DNA of 64,000 nucleotides from Phycisphaerales bacterium (lineage in GTDB: Bacteria; Planctomycetota; Phycisphaerae; Sedimentisphaerales; Anaerobacaceae), in assembly GCA_003170415.1 (NCBI GenBank), contig PMZJ01000026.1:1-64000 (forward strand). The letters run 5' to 3'. Positions 43,101 to 51,936 of the stretch are shown here, one piece after another. The notes beneath the pieces are model-generated. The model was not told the origin of the DNA. It did no database searches and saw only the letters and a list, made by a program, of their open reading frames with translations. Position 1 is the first letter of the stretch, and the number at the start of each line of letters is the position of its first letter. The translations under genes and the position numbers were made by a program.

Positions 43101-44765
43101 ATTCCATGCGATAGTGTCGCCGTCTCTGAGTCCCGACTGTGTAATGACGTCGAAGTCGTTGTCGGAGCCATACCATTCCTGGAAAAAGTCTGCGTCGTCG
43201 CGGGCTATTGGGTTATAGTAGTACTTATAAGCGCCGTTGATATAAAGATTGACGAATGTTCCTGTAACCTGGGCGCCGCCCATTTCTTTAAACAGGCGTC
43301 TGGTCCATTCGTCTTTGACAAACGGTGAACAAAGGTCATTGTGGCCCCCTCGCAGTGCTATGCCTTGATAGCGGTCAACCTCCGGCGTAAATGGAAAGAA
43401 CGGATATTCAAATCGGTTATCGCCGTAGTCGCTGCGGAAGTAAAGGTTGAAGCTGAATTTATTGTTGTTGCAGAGCCAGTCGTCTCCTCTGGTATAGCGA
43501 GGCCGTGTGTAATCGCTGCCGTGAACACGAATGCCGCAGTCCATCTGATAATTGCTGTCGGCTGTCGGGTCAATGATTTCGAATGAGACAGGTCGTTCAT
43601 AGGCAATACCATGGTGTATAGGATTATTGTAAGTGCCTGCGCCGCCAGATTGCCATGTTCCGTCACTGGCATAGTAGCCGCCTACGATTGCCATAATGCC
43701 GTTTGGCTCATAGAAGGTCTGGTTGGGGTCTCCGACAAGCGAGACGAGCGGCATTGCTTTGACGGCGGCGCTTGCGCCGAAGATGTATGTATCTGTTTCT
43801 ATAGGTGAAGGTTTGTAGCCGGTTTTGATGGCAGCCGCCCTGATACATTTTGTGGTGCTGATAGATATGGGCGATGTGTAACGGATACTGGTTGGCGTAT
43901 TTACTTCGCCTGCGATGGGAGGACGACCGTCGGTGGTGTAGTAGATATTTGTGCCCGATGTGGTGCAGGCCAGAGTGAGCATAGAATTAGAGTCGTAGAA
44001 GCCGCGTTCTTTGCTGAAATCAACGTTATCTATATCGCCGAGGTAGGCGTTGATATTAGCAGCGCCGGGCGTTGCGGTAGAGAAGAAACACCAGTTTTCT
44101 TCTGCGTCCGGGTAACGGCCATAAGAGATGTTGGTTGTCTGCGCACCAAAAACAATGGCGTCCATCTGTGTAGTTCCATCGGTGTCGTAAAGCCCTATTT
44201 CCTCGCCGCTGCCTGAGAGTTTGAAGTTGGTGTGAAGCGGGCCTTGTGTTGTTTCTTCATCGGCCCAGAATACGAGAAATCCACGGGCAGGGATGGTAGT
44301 TTGCGATGAGTAGCCGGTTGGAATATGAAATTTGGTTGGGTTGGTGAGGTCGTCTGTCAGATACATTCCCGCCATATCTACCGATGTGTCGCCAAGATTG
44401 TAAATTTCAATCCAGTCATCGTAGTCACCATATGGGTCGTGGATGCCGCTTGCACTATTGTTGGAAGCCATAAACTCGTTGATGAAAAGCATGCTGCCGT
44501 GTGTTTGCCACTGGCTTGCCAGCACTGCGAAATCGGCGAAATCAATGCCATTCAGGCCGTCGAAGTCCGCGCAGACGGCTGTTCCTTCGCATGACTCCGC
44601 ATCAAGCCACTGCTCTGCGAATATCTGCAAATCGTAGATATTGACCCAGCAGTTACCGTTGAGGTCGGCTAAGGGGCACCGGCCGGCAAATGTGGTTGCA
44701 GTTAATATGCAGATAACAGCGGAAAGCAAAAAACAATATCCCTTGCGGCTGGTCATCATTTTCAT
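40176..44765 (-). CDS. Giant secreted CotH / lamin-tail / dockerin-like protein
   Basis: A signal peptide (MKMMTSRKGYCFLLSAVICI) is followed by a dockerin-like region near residues 31-90 (ADLNGNCWVNIYDLQIFAEQ, DFDGLNGIDFADFAVLASQW). A lamin-tail domain spans about 93-215, a chitobiase-C-like repeat about 260-330, and a CotH-kinase-like domain about 345-700. A second chitobiase-C-like unit lies near 780, with three more lamin-tail domains in the C-terminal half (ITEIMYHPLD, VINEVLAHSHNTASDWIELK, VISEIMYHPD). CotH domains phosphorylate proteins in some bacteria. The protein ends in ATPTPGS with no sorting signal I recognise. Confidence 0.85.
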   Translation of the reverse strand: MKMMTSRKGYCFLLSAVICILTATTFAGRCPLADLNGNCWVNIYDLQIFAEQWLDAESCEGTAVCADFDGLNGIDFADFAVLASQWQTHGSMLFINEFMASNNSASGIHDPYGDYDDWIEIYNLGDTSVDMAGMYLTDDLTNPTKFHIPTGYSSQTTIPARGFLVFWADEETTQGPLHTNFKLSGSGEEIGLYDTDGTTQMDAIVFGAQTTNISYGRYPDAEENWCFFSTATPGAANINAYLGDIDNVDFSKERGFYDSNSMLTLACTTSGTNIYYTTDGRPPIAGEVNTPTSIRYTSPISISTTKCIRAAAIKTGYKPSPIETDTYIFGASAAVKAMPLVSLVGDPNQTFYEPNGIMAIVGGYYASDGTWQSGGAGTYNNPIHHGIAYERPVSFEIIDPTADSNYQMDCGIRVHGSDYTRPRYTRGDDWLCNNNKFSFNLYFRSDYGDNRFEYPFFPFTPEVDRYQGIALRGGHNDLCSPFVKDEWTRRLFKEMGGAQVTGTFVNLYINGAYKYYYNPIARDDADFFQEWYGSDNDFDVITQSGLRDGDTIAWNNLNNYATSHDLSNTANYNYFASKFDIVSFIDYLIVQIHSGNFDWPGNNWTAHSEKSDTGMFRFTVWDADGIAESWIFGDNCENCNITAFDSFPNWTSPTGLNNLAGDPISQIYRALKANPNFRQLFADRIHKHYHNGGVMTQSHLVDKWWEVQNEVSSVLPYQDTYVPNVFLTKREPYVLAAFETNGLYDRSFGAPVFNVNGSYKFGGYVSSTDSFTITDPCSSGGTIYYTTDGSDPRLPAGTNTTPAITLVAEDANKKVLIPTSSTGSTWRLLGESYNDSSWTSGHGGVGYEYNTGYEQYIDINVGSAMYNINATCYIRIPFTVNISNIASLTLRMMYDDGFVAYLNGVPVASRNAPASPTWNSTATSNPPDTTGFEDIDITTYMGDLKSGSNFLAIQGLNTSTTSSDFLIDAELVCTVISTDANVSPTAIQYTGAFTLNKSTDLKSRIYKSGTKQWSPLNEAPYEVGNLQNSLRITEIMYHPLDTNDPNDPNKEYIELKNIGSGTINLNLVKFDKGINFTFGPNTLAAGQYILVVKDQNAFAAKYGTGRYIAGQYTGSLDNSGERLRLLDAVGGTILDFNYNDSWRDITDGDGYSLTIVNPSDSDLNDWGKKDSWRASAYINGSPGWDDSGIIPNPGAIVINEVLAHSHNTASDWIELKNTTTSAINIGGWYLSDSDSNLMKYRFATGTSIPANGYLVVYENNNFGATSSDPGRLIPFALSENGESACLTSALDANGNFTGYREKEDFGASETDVSFGRYYKASTGTYNFVPMSTSTPGAANSYPKVGPIVISEIMYHPDWPASGSYSSSEYEYIELLNASSSAVTLYDSNVSTPWKFTNGIDYTFPASPNAVTIAAGSKILVVKNVAAFEARYPSVSAGIIYGPYSGKLANEGEAIELSKPGDVNDLGIRQYIRVERVDYSDGSHPGDEPCDVDLWPKGADGQGKSLTRTSTTQYGNDPNNWTAATPTPGS

Positions 44766-45105
44766 CTACCTCTCAATTTTAGACCCCGTTTTGGATGTGG
44801 GTTTGTTCATCATAGCAGTTTTGGATATTTAGAGCAATACCAATAAGCCAGAGGCCTCAAAATAGGGATATTACAGGACCTAAGTTCGACTCTACCCTTA
44901 AAAAAACGGATTCGTTCGCTATAAATTCCCAATCGGCGGGGGGATTCGAAGGTCGGGTAGTAAAGTGCAAGCGTTGAATTTTACGAAGTATATCGCCACG
45001 ACGGTTGTTGCGAAGGCAATCAGAAATAATTTCGACGTTTTGCTTTTGGTAATACTGCATCAGTGCTGTCTGGAGGCGTTTTTCCGCCCGGATATGGTTT
45101 TAGGA
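44766..45105. other. Intergenic stretch between the CotH protein and mprF
   Basis: ORFs of 67 and 114 residues overlap here on opposite strands but have no ribosome-binding site or recognisable content. I see no promoter, RNA or terminator that I would defend. Confidence 0.35.
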
Positions 45106-47646
45106 TTATTTCGCCACGACACCTTTTACGCCGCCGGAGACCAGTGCGGCAACGTTGGCGAGAATTCTGGGCAGCATAAGCCCGCGGGGACAGGCGATAT
45201 ATTTCGGCTGCCAGACGGGAGCGAATTTGTCCTTGTACTCGTGCAGGCCCTGGAAATTATAGAAGTGCTCGCCGTGACGGAACAAAAAGGCCCCCGCCTG
45301 CGACCATAACGGCGCAAACTGCCTGTCTTCCATGCCGGACAGAGGCGCCGCACCGAAGTTGAACCACTTGTAACCCTGAGATTTGCCCCAGAGCAGAAGC
45401 TCGGTAAAAAGATAATCCATAATGCCTTCGGGGCTGTCGGGTGAATACCGCATAAGGTCTATCGATAATTCTTCTTTTTGTGCTCCCTGCCAGACGTTGG
45501 CGAAGGCGATAATTTTGTCCTGCCGAGTAATTATCGCAACGGGCATTTTCTTCAGATACTCCGGCTCAAAGAAGCCCAGCGAAAACCCCTTTTCCCTGGT
45601 GTTTTTGTTGTCCAGCCAGGCGTCGGAAATCTTCTTTAGCTCGTCGAGTTTCATTTCTATCTGTGCCGGCTCGATGACTGAAAACGTCAATCCGAGTTTC
45701 GTCATTTTGTTGTACGCGTAGCGGAGGTCTCTTCGAGTGTGGCCTTCGAGCGAGAAGCCGGTAAGCTCCACTTTGGCTTCCTCGCCGAATTTGAGGAATG
45801 TCAGGCCCAGGTCAAGGTAAATGTCGAGATGTGAGGCATCGACCTGGTAGAAAACGGGCCAGGCGTCGTACTGGTCGCAGAGTTCGCGGAATTCCCAGGC
45901 AAGCTCTCTTGTCTCGTCATCCGGTCCTATGGGGTCGCCCATACTTATCCAGCTTCTGCCCTGTACGCCGAACATCAAAAACGCGTTGTCGCTTAAAAGG
46001 AATCGCTTGTCGCCGAGAAGCGCAAGCCAGGCGTATGTCCTGGGGCAGTTTCGGACTATATTTTCGACTATTTTAATTTCCTCATTTGGAGGCGGCGCGG
46101 GTTTGTGTTTTGCGGGTATTAGCAGCCGGGCAAGCCCAAACAGCATAATCACAATCATCGCCCCTATGCTTGCCCGCAGGAATCTCGGTGCGTCGGCGTT
46201 GAATGCGAACCGCCACCAAAGTTCACTGGAATACTCGATGTGCTTGTAGCTGAACAATCCCAGCCAGACCGAGCTTGCCACGACCGCGATTGTCAACAAG
46301 ACCCAGGGCAGCGAGAACCTGTCGCTAAATAGCGATGCCTTGCGATAGAAACGGCTCCTGCAGGGGATAAGGGCGGCGAGCATAACCGACAGGATTATTG
46401 CCTCTTCGTAATCAAAACCCTTGACCAGCGAGAATACGATGCCGGCGGCGAACAGTATTATCGTAAGGTGATACGCGGCGTCCAGGCGGCGCTGCAGACC
46501 TCGCGCAAGGATAAGCAGTCCCGCGCCGACGATACTGCCGAGGAAGTGCGATATTTCCACCGCCGACAGCGGCAGTATGTCTCGTATTATTTCCATACGA
46601 CTGTTTTCTGCCGGCAGAGCGCCTGATACGAGCAGGATTGCCCCGGCGACCATACTGCCGACGGCGAACACCTGGGGTATAAGCATAGCGGCCCACTTGC
46701 CGATTGCCTCGCCGAGCCGTTTTAACGTCTCCCTGCGCGAGGCAACCTCTTCTGCCCCGAGAATAATTGCCGCAAGGCCCAGCGGCATAAGGTAATAAAT
46801 CACGCGATACAAAAGCAGCGAGCCGATTAAGGAAGAGGCGGGGGCCGCCTCGGAGAGCAACAGCAGCATTACTCCTTCGAATACCCCCAGGCCGCCGGGG
46901 ACGGCGCTGACAATGCCTATACATTGTGCGAGCAGAAAAATCTCCAGAAATTCCGGGTAGTCCATCTGAACGGAGTTTGCCATAAGGACATACAGAACGC
47001 TGCCGGCAATCGCCCAGTCGATTGAAGCCAGTGCAATCTGGCAAAGCGAAAGGCGCAGTGAAGGTATTGCCAGCTCCCAGCCGCGAAGGGTCACAGGTTT
47101 TTTTCGCAGCGCCGTCAGAGCCAGATATGTTGAAAGCAGAGCAAGGAATATGATGCCTATGGGCCAGGTTGTCTTGAATGGCAGGTGCGTGCCGTGTTCG
47201 ATTGCCTGCGGGTTAAACAGGAAGGCGGAACCGCCCAGCGCGAGGAAGCCCAGCCAGAAGGTGGTTGAGCAGAATAAAATCAGGCGTGCGACCTGGCCGG
47301 CAGAAAGTCCCAGCGCCGAGTATATCCGGTAGCGTGCCGCGGAGCCACCCAGGATTGTTGCGTTGTGGCTGAACACGTATCCGATGAATGACGCGACCGC
47401 TATCCTGCGGTAAGGCAGTCGATGGCCGATGTAGAAAAGCGCGAGAGTGTCGTAGCCGGTCAGCACAAAGTAGTCAAGAAACGTCAGCGCGATTGCCGCG
47501 AGCACGTATGCTATCGGTATCCGCGTCAGCTCCGCCGAGATGTCGCGGTAATGGTAGTGCCTGAGTTTGTGGTGAATGATAACCGCCGCTATCACAAACA
47601 GGATAACGCTAATCCATGGAGTTATTTTATGCAGAATTTTTCTCAT
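45106..47646 (-). CDS. mprF: MprF-like lysylphosphatidylglycerol synthase/flippase
   Basis: The N-terminal half has many helices typical of the flippase region (TFLDYFVLTGYDTLALFYIG, IVSAVPGGLGVFEGVMLLLL). The C-terminal half is a DUF2156 aminoacyl-lipid synthase domain of GNAT fold (SWISMGDPIGPDDETRELAW, DAWPVFYQVDASHL, YKWFNFGAAPLSGM). The enzyme moves an amino acid from tRNA to phosphatidylglycerol and flips the lipid, lowering surface charge. Length (846) is typical. Lys versus Ala specificity cannot be read here. Confidence 0.9.
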   Translation of the reverse strand: MRKILHKITPWISVILFVIAAVIIHHKLRHYHYRDISAELTRIPIAYVLAAIALTFLDYFVLTGYDTLALFYIGHRLPYRRIAVASFIGYVFSHNATILGGSAARYRIYSALGLSAGQVARLILFCSTTFWLGFLALGGSAFLFNPQAIEHGTHLPFKTTWPIGIIFLALLSTYLALTALRKKPVTLRGWELAIPSLRLSLCQIALASIDWAIAGSVLYVLMANSVQMDYPEFLEIFLLAQCIGIVSAVPGGLGVFEGVMLLLLSEAAPASSLIGSLLLYRVIYYLMPLGLAAIILGAEEVASRRETLKRLGEAIGKWAAMLIPQVFAVGSMVAGAILLVSGALPAENSRMEIIRDILPLSAVEISHFLGSIVGAGLLILARGLQRRLDAAYHLTIILFAAGIVFSLVKGFDYEEAIILSVMLAALIPCRSRFYRKASLFSDRFSLPWVLLTIAVVASSVWLGLFSYKHIEYSSELWWRFAFNADAPRFLRASIGAMIVIMLFGLARLLIPAKHKPAPPPNEEIKIVENIVRNCPRTYAWLALLGDKRFLLSDNAFLMFGVQGRSWISMGDPIGPDDETRELAWEFRELCDQYDAWPVFYQVDASHLDIYLDLGLTFLKFGEEAKVELTGFSLEGHTRRDLRYAYNKMTKLGLTFSVIEPAQIEMKLDELKKISDAWLDNKNTREKGFSLGFFEPEYLKKMPVAIITRQDKIIAFANVWQGAQKEELSIDLMRYSPDSPEGIMDYLFTELLLWGKSQGYKWFNFGAAPLSGMEDRQFAPLWSQAGAFLFRHGEHFYNFQGLHEYKDKFAPVWQPKYIACPRGLMLPRILANVAALVSGGVKGVVAK

Positions 47647-47836
47647 AGCCGATTTGTTTTCCTGATATTGCCAACGCTTAACAGTTTAGCAGAGCGTTTT
47701 GGCGACGGCAAGCGCCGGTTTTGCACTCCCCGGCTATTTGTGGTAAGGATTTGCCTGGGTCGATTATAAGGGAATTCCTGATAAGCGCCGCCGGCAATAA
47801 TTCGCAAAAAAATTTCATTTACCGTGCATTTTTCTG

Positions 47837-47864
47837 TTGCAATTATCCGACGAACTGGTATATT
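47837..47864 (+). promoter_or_regulatory. Promoter-like element before a candidate small RNA
   Basis: TTGCAA (47837-47842), a 16-bp spacer and TATATT (47859-47864) form a sigma-70-like promoter. The hairpin-rich segment that ends in a terminator starts just downstream. Confidence 0.45.
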
Positions 47865-47934
47865 AGAGGTTGTCAGGGGTTGCTTGACCTCGATATAGGG
47901 GGGGTCAAGATTGTGACATAGTGAGGTAGTATTC

Positions 47935-47967
47935 ATGCAATTTTATCCGCCTTGTGCGGATTTGTAA
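47935..47967 (+). CDS. Possible 10-codon leader peptide
   Basis: ATG to TAA encodes MQFYPPCADL. GAGGT stands 7 bp before the start, and the stop is 7 bp before the terminator stem, a geometry like an attenuator. The length makes a chance ORF likely, so this is tentative. Confidence 0.22.
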   Translation: MQFYPPCADL

Positions 47968-47974
47968 GAGCCAC

Positions 47975-48030
47975 GGGCTGAGGTTAAATCCTCCTCTTCC
48001 TCCCTCCTGACCTCAGCCCAGCTTTTTTTT
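47975..48030 (+). terminator. Strong Rho-independent terminator
   Basis: A perfect 10-bp stem GGGCTGAGGT/ACCTCAGCCC with a 25-base CU-rich loop is followed by eight T residues (48023-48030). Confidence 0.8.
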
Positions 48031-48478
48031 CTGCTAAGCGGTTACTCAGATATCATCTATTCCAATTCAGTTTTAATTGTGCGCCATTGCCACAGAGGAC
48101 TCCTATGCGAAAAATGGGCGATTAAAATGTCAAAGTTATGGGAGTTTTCGAGATTTTTTTCGGACGTGATTCAAGCCCGTCAAATCTGCACGAGTTTCTC
48201 AAAACTGTTGTCTGCGATGGCAGCACAGGAGAGTTTGGTAAACGGTTACTGATTTGTCGAGGCGGATTTCTTGTCGTACCGTCTTTTCGCGGGGCTGGGT
48301 CGAACGCTCGATGGCTGCTGCCGGCTTCGGAAGGGCTTGCTGGAGATGTACTTATGAAAAACCTGAAATTTCTTGCAAGGCGGCAGTGATTTTGATAAAA
48401 TGGGAAAGAGCGCCCTTGATAAGGCCGATAAAGAGTGAGTTGTTTGGAACGGTTTATGGTTTTTGTCTTTGGGGTGTT
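48031..48478. other. Leader region before the prepilin-like gene
   Basis: No gene is convincing here. The 83-residue ORF at 48138 and the 5' part of the 402-residue track ORF overlap in different frames, without ribosome-binding sites. The stretch may be a long untranslated leader. Confidence 0.3.
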
Positions 48479-49462
48479 ATGAATAAACGAAGAGGACCTG
48501 CCCATCGTAGCGCAAGCGAAGATGGGTTCACATTGGTTGAGCTTTTGGTGGTCATCGCAATCATCGCGCTATTGATGGCGGTATTGCTGCCGGCACTGGG
48601 CCGAGCAAGGGAAGCGGGCAAACGAGCGGTTTGCATGAGCCAGATAAAGCAGTTGGGAATCGCCTGGGGTCTGTATTGTGATGACGACCAGGACAAGGTG
48701 CCCATCGGCGACGTAGGGTATTCCTGGACTTTCCCCGCCCCCGTCACCAGTCATGGTGACCCATATCTCCCTCAACTGGCCTGGCATGAATGGCCGCACG
48801 AACCCATAAACCATACTATGCCGCCAACCCGTGCAACTAACTGGACAGCTTCGGGTGACGTGCCTGAATCGGGTAATAATGGCGCCGCGCTTGGTTTTCA
48901 AAACGCCCTCGCCGCACAAGATGCGACCTGGTTCCACGCTATGGAAGAGGGAACGATGTGGAGGTACATCAAGGACCACAAGGTTTACAGGTGTCCCGTC
49001 GGCGAAAAGGGCAATCGTATCACTTATGCTATGTCTCATTCTTTGCATACTTACCCCGGCTCAGGCGGCACCGACTCCTACCCCAACAACATGCATGGCA
49101 ATCCTCCGGCGATAAAACTCAGAACTGACATTAGAAGAACAGCCGAAAGAGCCGTCTTTTTTGACGCGACGTATATCAAAACCGGCGCATTTTTTGTTCC
49201 GTATGCTCTCACTGCCGGCGCAGGAAAATGGTATGATGATTCCTGGGCGCACGGCAGAGGTATAGTGGTTTCTTTTGCTGACCAGCACGTCGAATTCCAT
49301 AAATGGACCGACCAGCCGCATCATATAAAAGAGCACGATGAAGGTAAAGGTTACAATGAGGGTACTGTTGATACGGCTGATTGTGATTTACGCTGGATGG
49401 TAAAAGTTACCTGGGGCAACGTCCCGTCGACCTGGGCAAACACCAGAAAGTGTGACTATTAA
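48479..49462 (+). CDS. Prepilin-type N-terminal methylation protein
   Basis: The type IV prepilin/pseudopilin leader is clear: [20 protein letters not shown] after a basic leader ([15 protein letters not shown]). The body resembles the planctomycete prepilin-like proteins with a C-terminal [13 protein letters not shown]. It is probably processed by a prepilin peptidase and secreted or assembled by a type II/IV machinery. I start at ATG 48479; the 75 codons upstream in the track ORF do not belong to this family. Confidence 0.85.
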   Translation: MNKRRGPAHRSASEDGFTLVELLVVIAIIALLMAVLLPALGRAREAGKRAVCMSQIKQLGIAWGLYCDDDQDKVPIGDVGYSWTFPAPVTSHGDPYLPQLAWHEWPHEPINHTMPPTRATNWTASGDVPESGNNGAALGFQNALAAQDATWFHAMEEGTMWRYIKDHKVYRCPVGEKGNRITYAMSHSLHTYPGSGGTDSYPNNMHGNPPAIKLRTDIRRTAERAVFFDATYIKTGAFFVPYALTAGAGKWYDDSWAHGRGIVVSFADQHVEFHKWTDQPHHIKEHDEGKGYNEGTVDTADCDLRWMVKVTWGNVPSTWANTRKCDY

Positions 49463-49505
49463 AATATAGCAAAACACAAAAACATAAGTTTTGAATAATA
49501 TCACC

Positions 49506-49541
49506 AAAACCCCGGCCTGAAAACCGGGGTTTTGTTTTTTT
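49506..49541 (+). terminator. Rho-independent terminator after the prepilin-like gene
   Basis: AAAACCCCGG and CCGGGGTTTT arms around CCTGAAAA are followed by a T-rich tract. Confidence 0.85.
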
Positions 49542-49679
49542 ATACGGCAAACATATTTCCTTCCGCCGAAGGCGATACCTCTAACGGATATTTCATTTCA
49601 AAGTCATATATTGGCCGTCAACATCTTGGGTTTGTCAGACGCCTTATAATGGTGTCAATGTCTCTATGCGTATGGCGGA

Positions 49680-49770
49680 TAGAGGGTATATTTGTTAAAC
49701 CACTTAAACCACGAAGGAAAAATATATAGAAAACTTAGTGTCTTTGTGTCTTGGTGGCGGAAAAAATTTA
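49680..49770. repeat. Dispersed CTTAGTGTCTTTGTGTCTTG-type repeat
   Basis: CTTAGTGTCTTTGTGTCTTG followed by GTGGCGG is the reverse complement form of ACACTAAGACACAAAGG at 5523-5540. CCACTTAAACCACGAAGGAA precedes it. The element lies directly before the beta-helix gene. Confidence 0.45.
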
Positions 49771-49795
49771 TACACACTTTTTTAAGGAGTCAAAA

Positions 49796-50293
49796 ATGAA
49801 CACACCCAAACAAACACCCGTACTTTGTCTGTCAGAGCATAGTTCACAACGAAGCCCGATTCTGTATCAAACCTTTATTTTTACCGTTTTTTTACTTGTG
49901 GCGAATGTTGCCGTGGCTGTTCCTGGTGATGGTTTTTGCGAATGTAACTCAGACGGAAATACTTGGCACGCCGATGACAGTAACTTTCAGGAAATACAAC
50001 TTGATTGCGCAAAAAGCGGCGACACAATCCTAATGGCACCTGGAACATATTACAGCTTCCAATACGCACCTGGATACCGTAACGACCCTGGTTTCTTTGC
50101 CGTCATTTACCCACAAGGGAGAAGCATCATTTACAAAAAAGACCCGAACTCTTCAGGCGAAGTAATCCTCTCTGGTCTTTGTTACTCCAGTGTTGGCGGA
50201 ACCGTGTTTTTCCCCCCCCTGTCAGATAATACACGGCGAAGGGAACGACTGCCAACTTATCGGCTTGACCATCTGTTGCAGTCCTCTTCCTGA
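49796..50293 (+). CDS. 5' part of a frameshifted beta-helix protein
   Basis: AAGGAG precedes ATG 49796. The product begins with a hydrophobic signal (FIFTVFLLVANVAVAVPGDG) and a start-of-helix stretch typical of pectate-lyase-like proteins (SNFQEIQLDCAKSGDTILMA). After GGTVFFPP it leaves the family and soon stops. Removing one C from the C8 run at 50212-50219 joins it in frame to the next ORF (FFPPCQIIHGEGNDC), giving a ~685-residue secreted protein. It is therefore either a broken gene, a phase-variable one or an assembly error. Confidence 0.75.
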   Translation: MNTPKQTPVLCLSEHSSQRSPILYQTFIFTVFLLVANVAVAVPGDGFCECNSDGNTWHADDSNFQEIQLDCAKSGDTILMAPGTYYSFQYAPGYRNDPGFFAVIYPQGRSIIYKKDPNSSGEVILSGLCYSSVGGTVFFPPLSDNTRRRERLPTYRLDHLLQSSS

Positions 50294-51854
50294 TGAACAT
50301 ATTGACTACATGACCCGTCCATTCTGCCCGACTTGGGTCGGAATTGCATGCTATTACTCCAGTCCTTTAATCAAGGATTGCAATCTGGTCGGCTATGACT
50401 ATGCTTTTCAATCCGGTAGGATAGATTATACCGGGATAGACATCATAAACCCAAATGGCAAGTTGGTTATCGAGTCCTGTCGTATTGCAGATTTCAATGG
50501 TTCCGGCATTACCTTTGAAGGTGATGTAACTTTCGAAGATGTAAATATAGAAATAAACAATTGCCTGCTCTCTGGTGTTCACACTGAATTCTGCGCTATC
50601 AGTATTACAGGTTACCCAACAAGAGGCACTTTACAAATCAATAATTCCACAATTTCCAATTTTGGAGGAGGTGGAATATCCGTCGCAGGAATCCCAGATG
50701 GAGTCGTTGACCTCGACCTCGAGGTCAACAGTTGCCATATTGAGGGAAATATCAACGGCCTTGGCGGAGGTATCGCATGGAGTTCTACCAATAATAATAC
50801 GATGCTTGTAAGCAGATGTAACTTAATTGGAAATGCGGCCTTCGATATGGGTGGTGGCATATATTCTACTGGTTCTATGGCCCGGATTGAGGACTGCAAC
50901 ATCATAGGCAATATAGCCGGTTACAAGGGCGGTGGAATCTATTGTAGCGGCGGCCATAGCACCATTAAAAATTGCAGAATAGAAAACAATATAGAAGGAT
51001 ATACGTCAGAAGACCCTGGCTACGGTGGCGGCGGCGTATGGGGGAGTTATGTTGACGCCAATCATTGCATAATCAGAGGGAACAAAGCTGATGGTTACGG
51101 CGGTGGCATATTTGCGTATGATGCTAATCTTATCAATTGTGTAATAAATGAAAATCAGGCCGGCGGAGAGGGCGGAGGTCTTTTAATTGACTATGAATCC
51201 TACCTGAAAAATTGCACTATAAGGAACAACGAGGCAAATGGATTGGGCGGCGGTGCTTATTTCGGAGACGGGCCGATAAACGTCACGAACTGTATTTTCT
51301 GGGGAAACGCCGACACTGAAGACACTCCCGGTTATCAGCGCCATCACCAAATCTATTGCTTATACCCATACTCAAACTCAGTAAATTTCCGCAATTGCGA
51401 TATTGAGAGAACCAGCGTCAACGCCTTCTATGTCTTCGACGACAATATAATCGACGACGAGAATAATCCTGATTTAAACATAATCGGCAACAATCTCGGT
51501 GGCAACATTCATAGTGACCCCTGCTTCGCGGACGATTATCATCTTGATGAAAACTCGCCGTGCATCAATGCCGGCAATAACAGTTATGTTGACTGGGCTT
51601 ATGATATCGACGGTGATAACAGAATCTTAAACGCTATCGTAGATATCGGGGCTGATGAGGTCAGGGGCGACGGCGGCATATATTTCCCGGACTACAATTT
51701 TGACAATTTCGTCAATTTTCTCGATTTTGCCATATTCGCCAATGCCTGGATGACTGTAAATCCTTCCATATCGCTCGACGACGACAATGACGTTGACATC
51801 GACGACCTGAAAATCTTCTGCGACCACTGGCTGACGTACACGGACAAATTCTGA
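50190..51854 (+). CDS. 3' part of a frameshifted beta-helix protein with C-terminal dockerin
   Basis: This frame contains the body of a right-handed parallel beta-helix, with repeated NCxIxxNxAxxxGGGI-type turns (GNAAFDMGGGIYSTGSMARI, NNEANGLGGGAYFGDG). A dockerin-like pair closes the protein (DYNFDNFVNFLDFAIFANAW, DDDNDVDIDDLKIFCDHWL). The track start at GTG 50190 has no ribosome-binding site; the real start is that of the upstream fragment. Probable role: extracellular polysaccharide binding or cleavage. Confidence 0.78.
   Translation: MLAEPCFSPPCQIIHGEGNDCQLIGLTICCSPLPDEHIDYMTRPFCPTWVGIACYYSSPLIKDCNLVGYDYAFQSGRIDYTGIDIINPNGKLVIESCRIADFNGSGITFEGDVTFEDVNIEINNCLLSGVHTEFCAISITGYPTRGTLQINNSTISNFGGGGISVAGIPDGVVDLDLEVNSCHIEGNINGLGGGIAWSSTNNNTMLVSRCNLIGNAAFDMGGGIYSTGSMARIEDCNIIGNIAGYKGGGIYCSGGHSTIKNCRIENNIEGYTSEDPGYGGGGVWGSYVDANHCIIRGNKADGYGGGIFAYDANLINCVINENQAGGEGGGLLIDYESYLKNCTIRNNEANGLGGGAYFGDGPINVTNCIFWGNADTEDTPGYQRHHQIYCLYPYSNSVNFRNCDIERTSVNAFYVFDDNIIDDENNPDLNIIGNNLGGNIHSDPCFADDYHLDENSPCINAGNNSYVDWAYDIDGDNRILNAIVDIGADEVRGDGGIYFPDYNFDNFVNFLDFAIFANAWMTVNPSISLDDDNDVDIDDLKIFCDHWLTYTDKF
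50212..50219 (+). other. Poly-C tract at the frameshift
   Basis: Eight C residues. Seven would keep one continuous reading frame across both fragments. Confidence 0.7.
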
Positions 51855-51936
51855 CTGGAAAAAAACTACGGATTCACCACTCCCGTTAGGGATGGCTTAC
51901 GCCAGAAGGACACAGAGAACCACGAAAATTTGTTTC

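Larger units (their letters stand above)
47871..48030 (+). ncRNA. Candidate small RNA or leader with CU-rich terminator loop
   Basis: Three hairpins follow one another: CTTGACC/GGTCAAG (47883-47909), ATCCGC/GCGGAT (47945-47961) and GGGCTGAGGT/ACCTCAGCCC (47975-48019), the last followed by eight T. The 25-base loop of the last hairpin contains TCCTCCTCTTCCTCCCTCCT, rich in CCTCC, which could pair with GGAGG ribosome-binding sites. A possible 10-codon peptide lies inside. It is divergent from mprF and 450 bp ahead of the prepilin-like gene. The class is unknown. Confidence 0.45.

Noticed and set aside
44857-45060. 67-residue minus-strand ORF after the CotH gene
   Set aside because: No ribosome-binding site or hydrophobic/domain pattern, and it overlaps an opposite-strand ORF.
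48138-48389. 83-residue ORF in the leader of the prepilin-like gene
   Set aside because: No ribosome-binding site, an overlapping track frame, and no family features; it may be untranslated leader.
50190-50300. Independent start of the 554-residue beta-helix ORF
   Set aside because: No Shine-Dalgarno near GTG 50190, no signal peptide, and the upstream fragment supplies both; the split is a frameshift.
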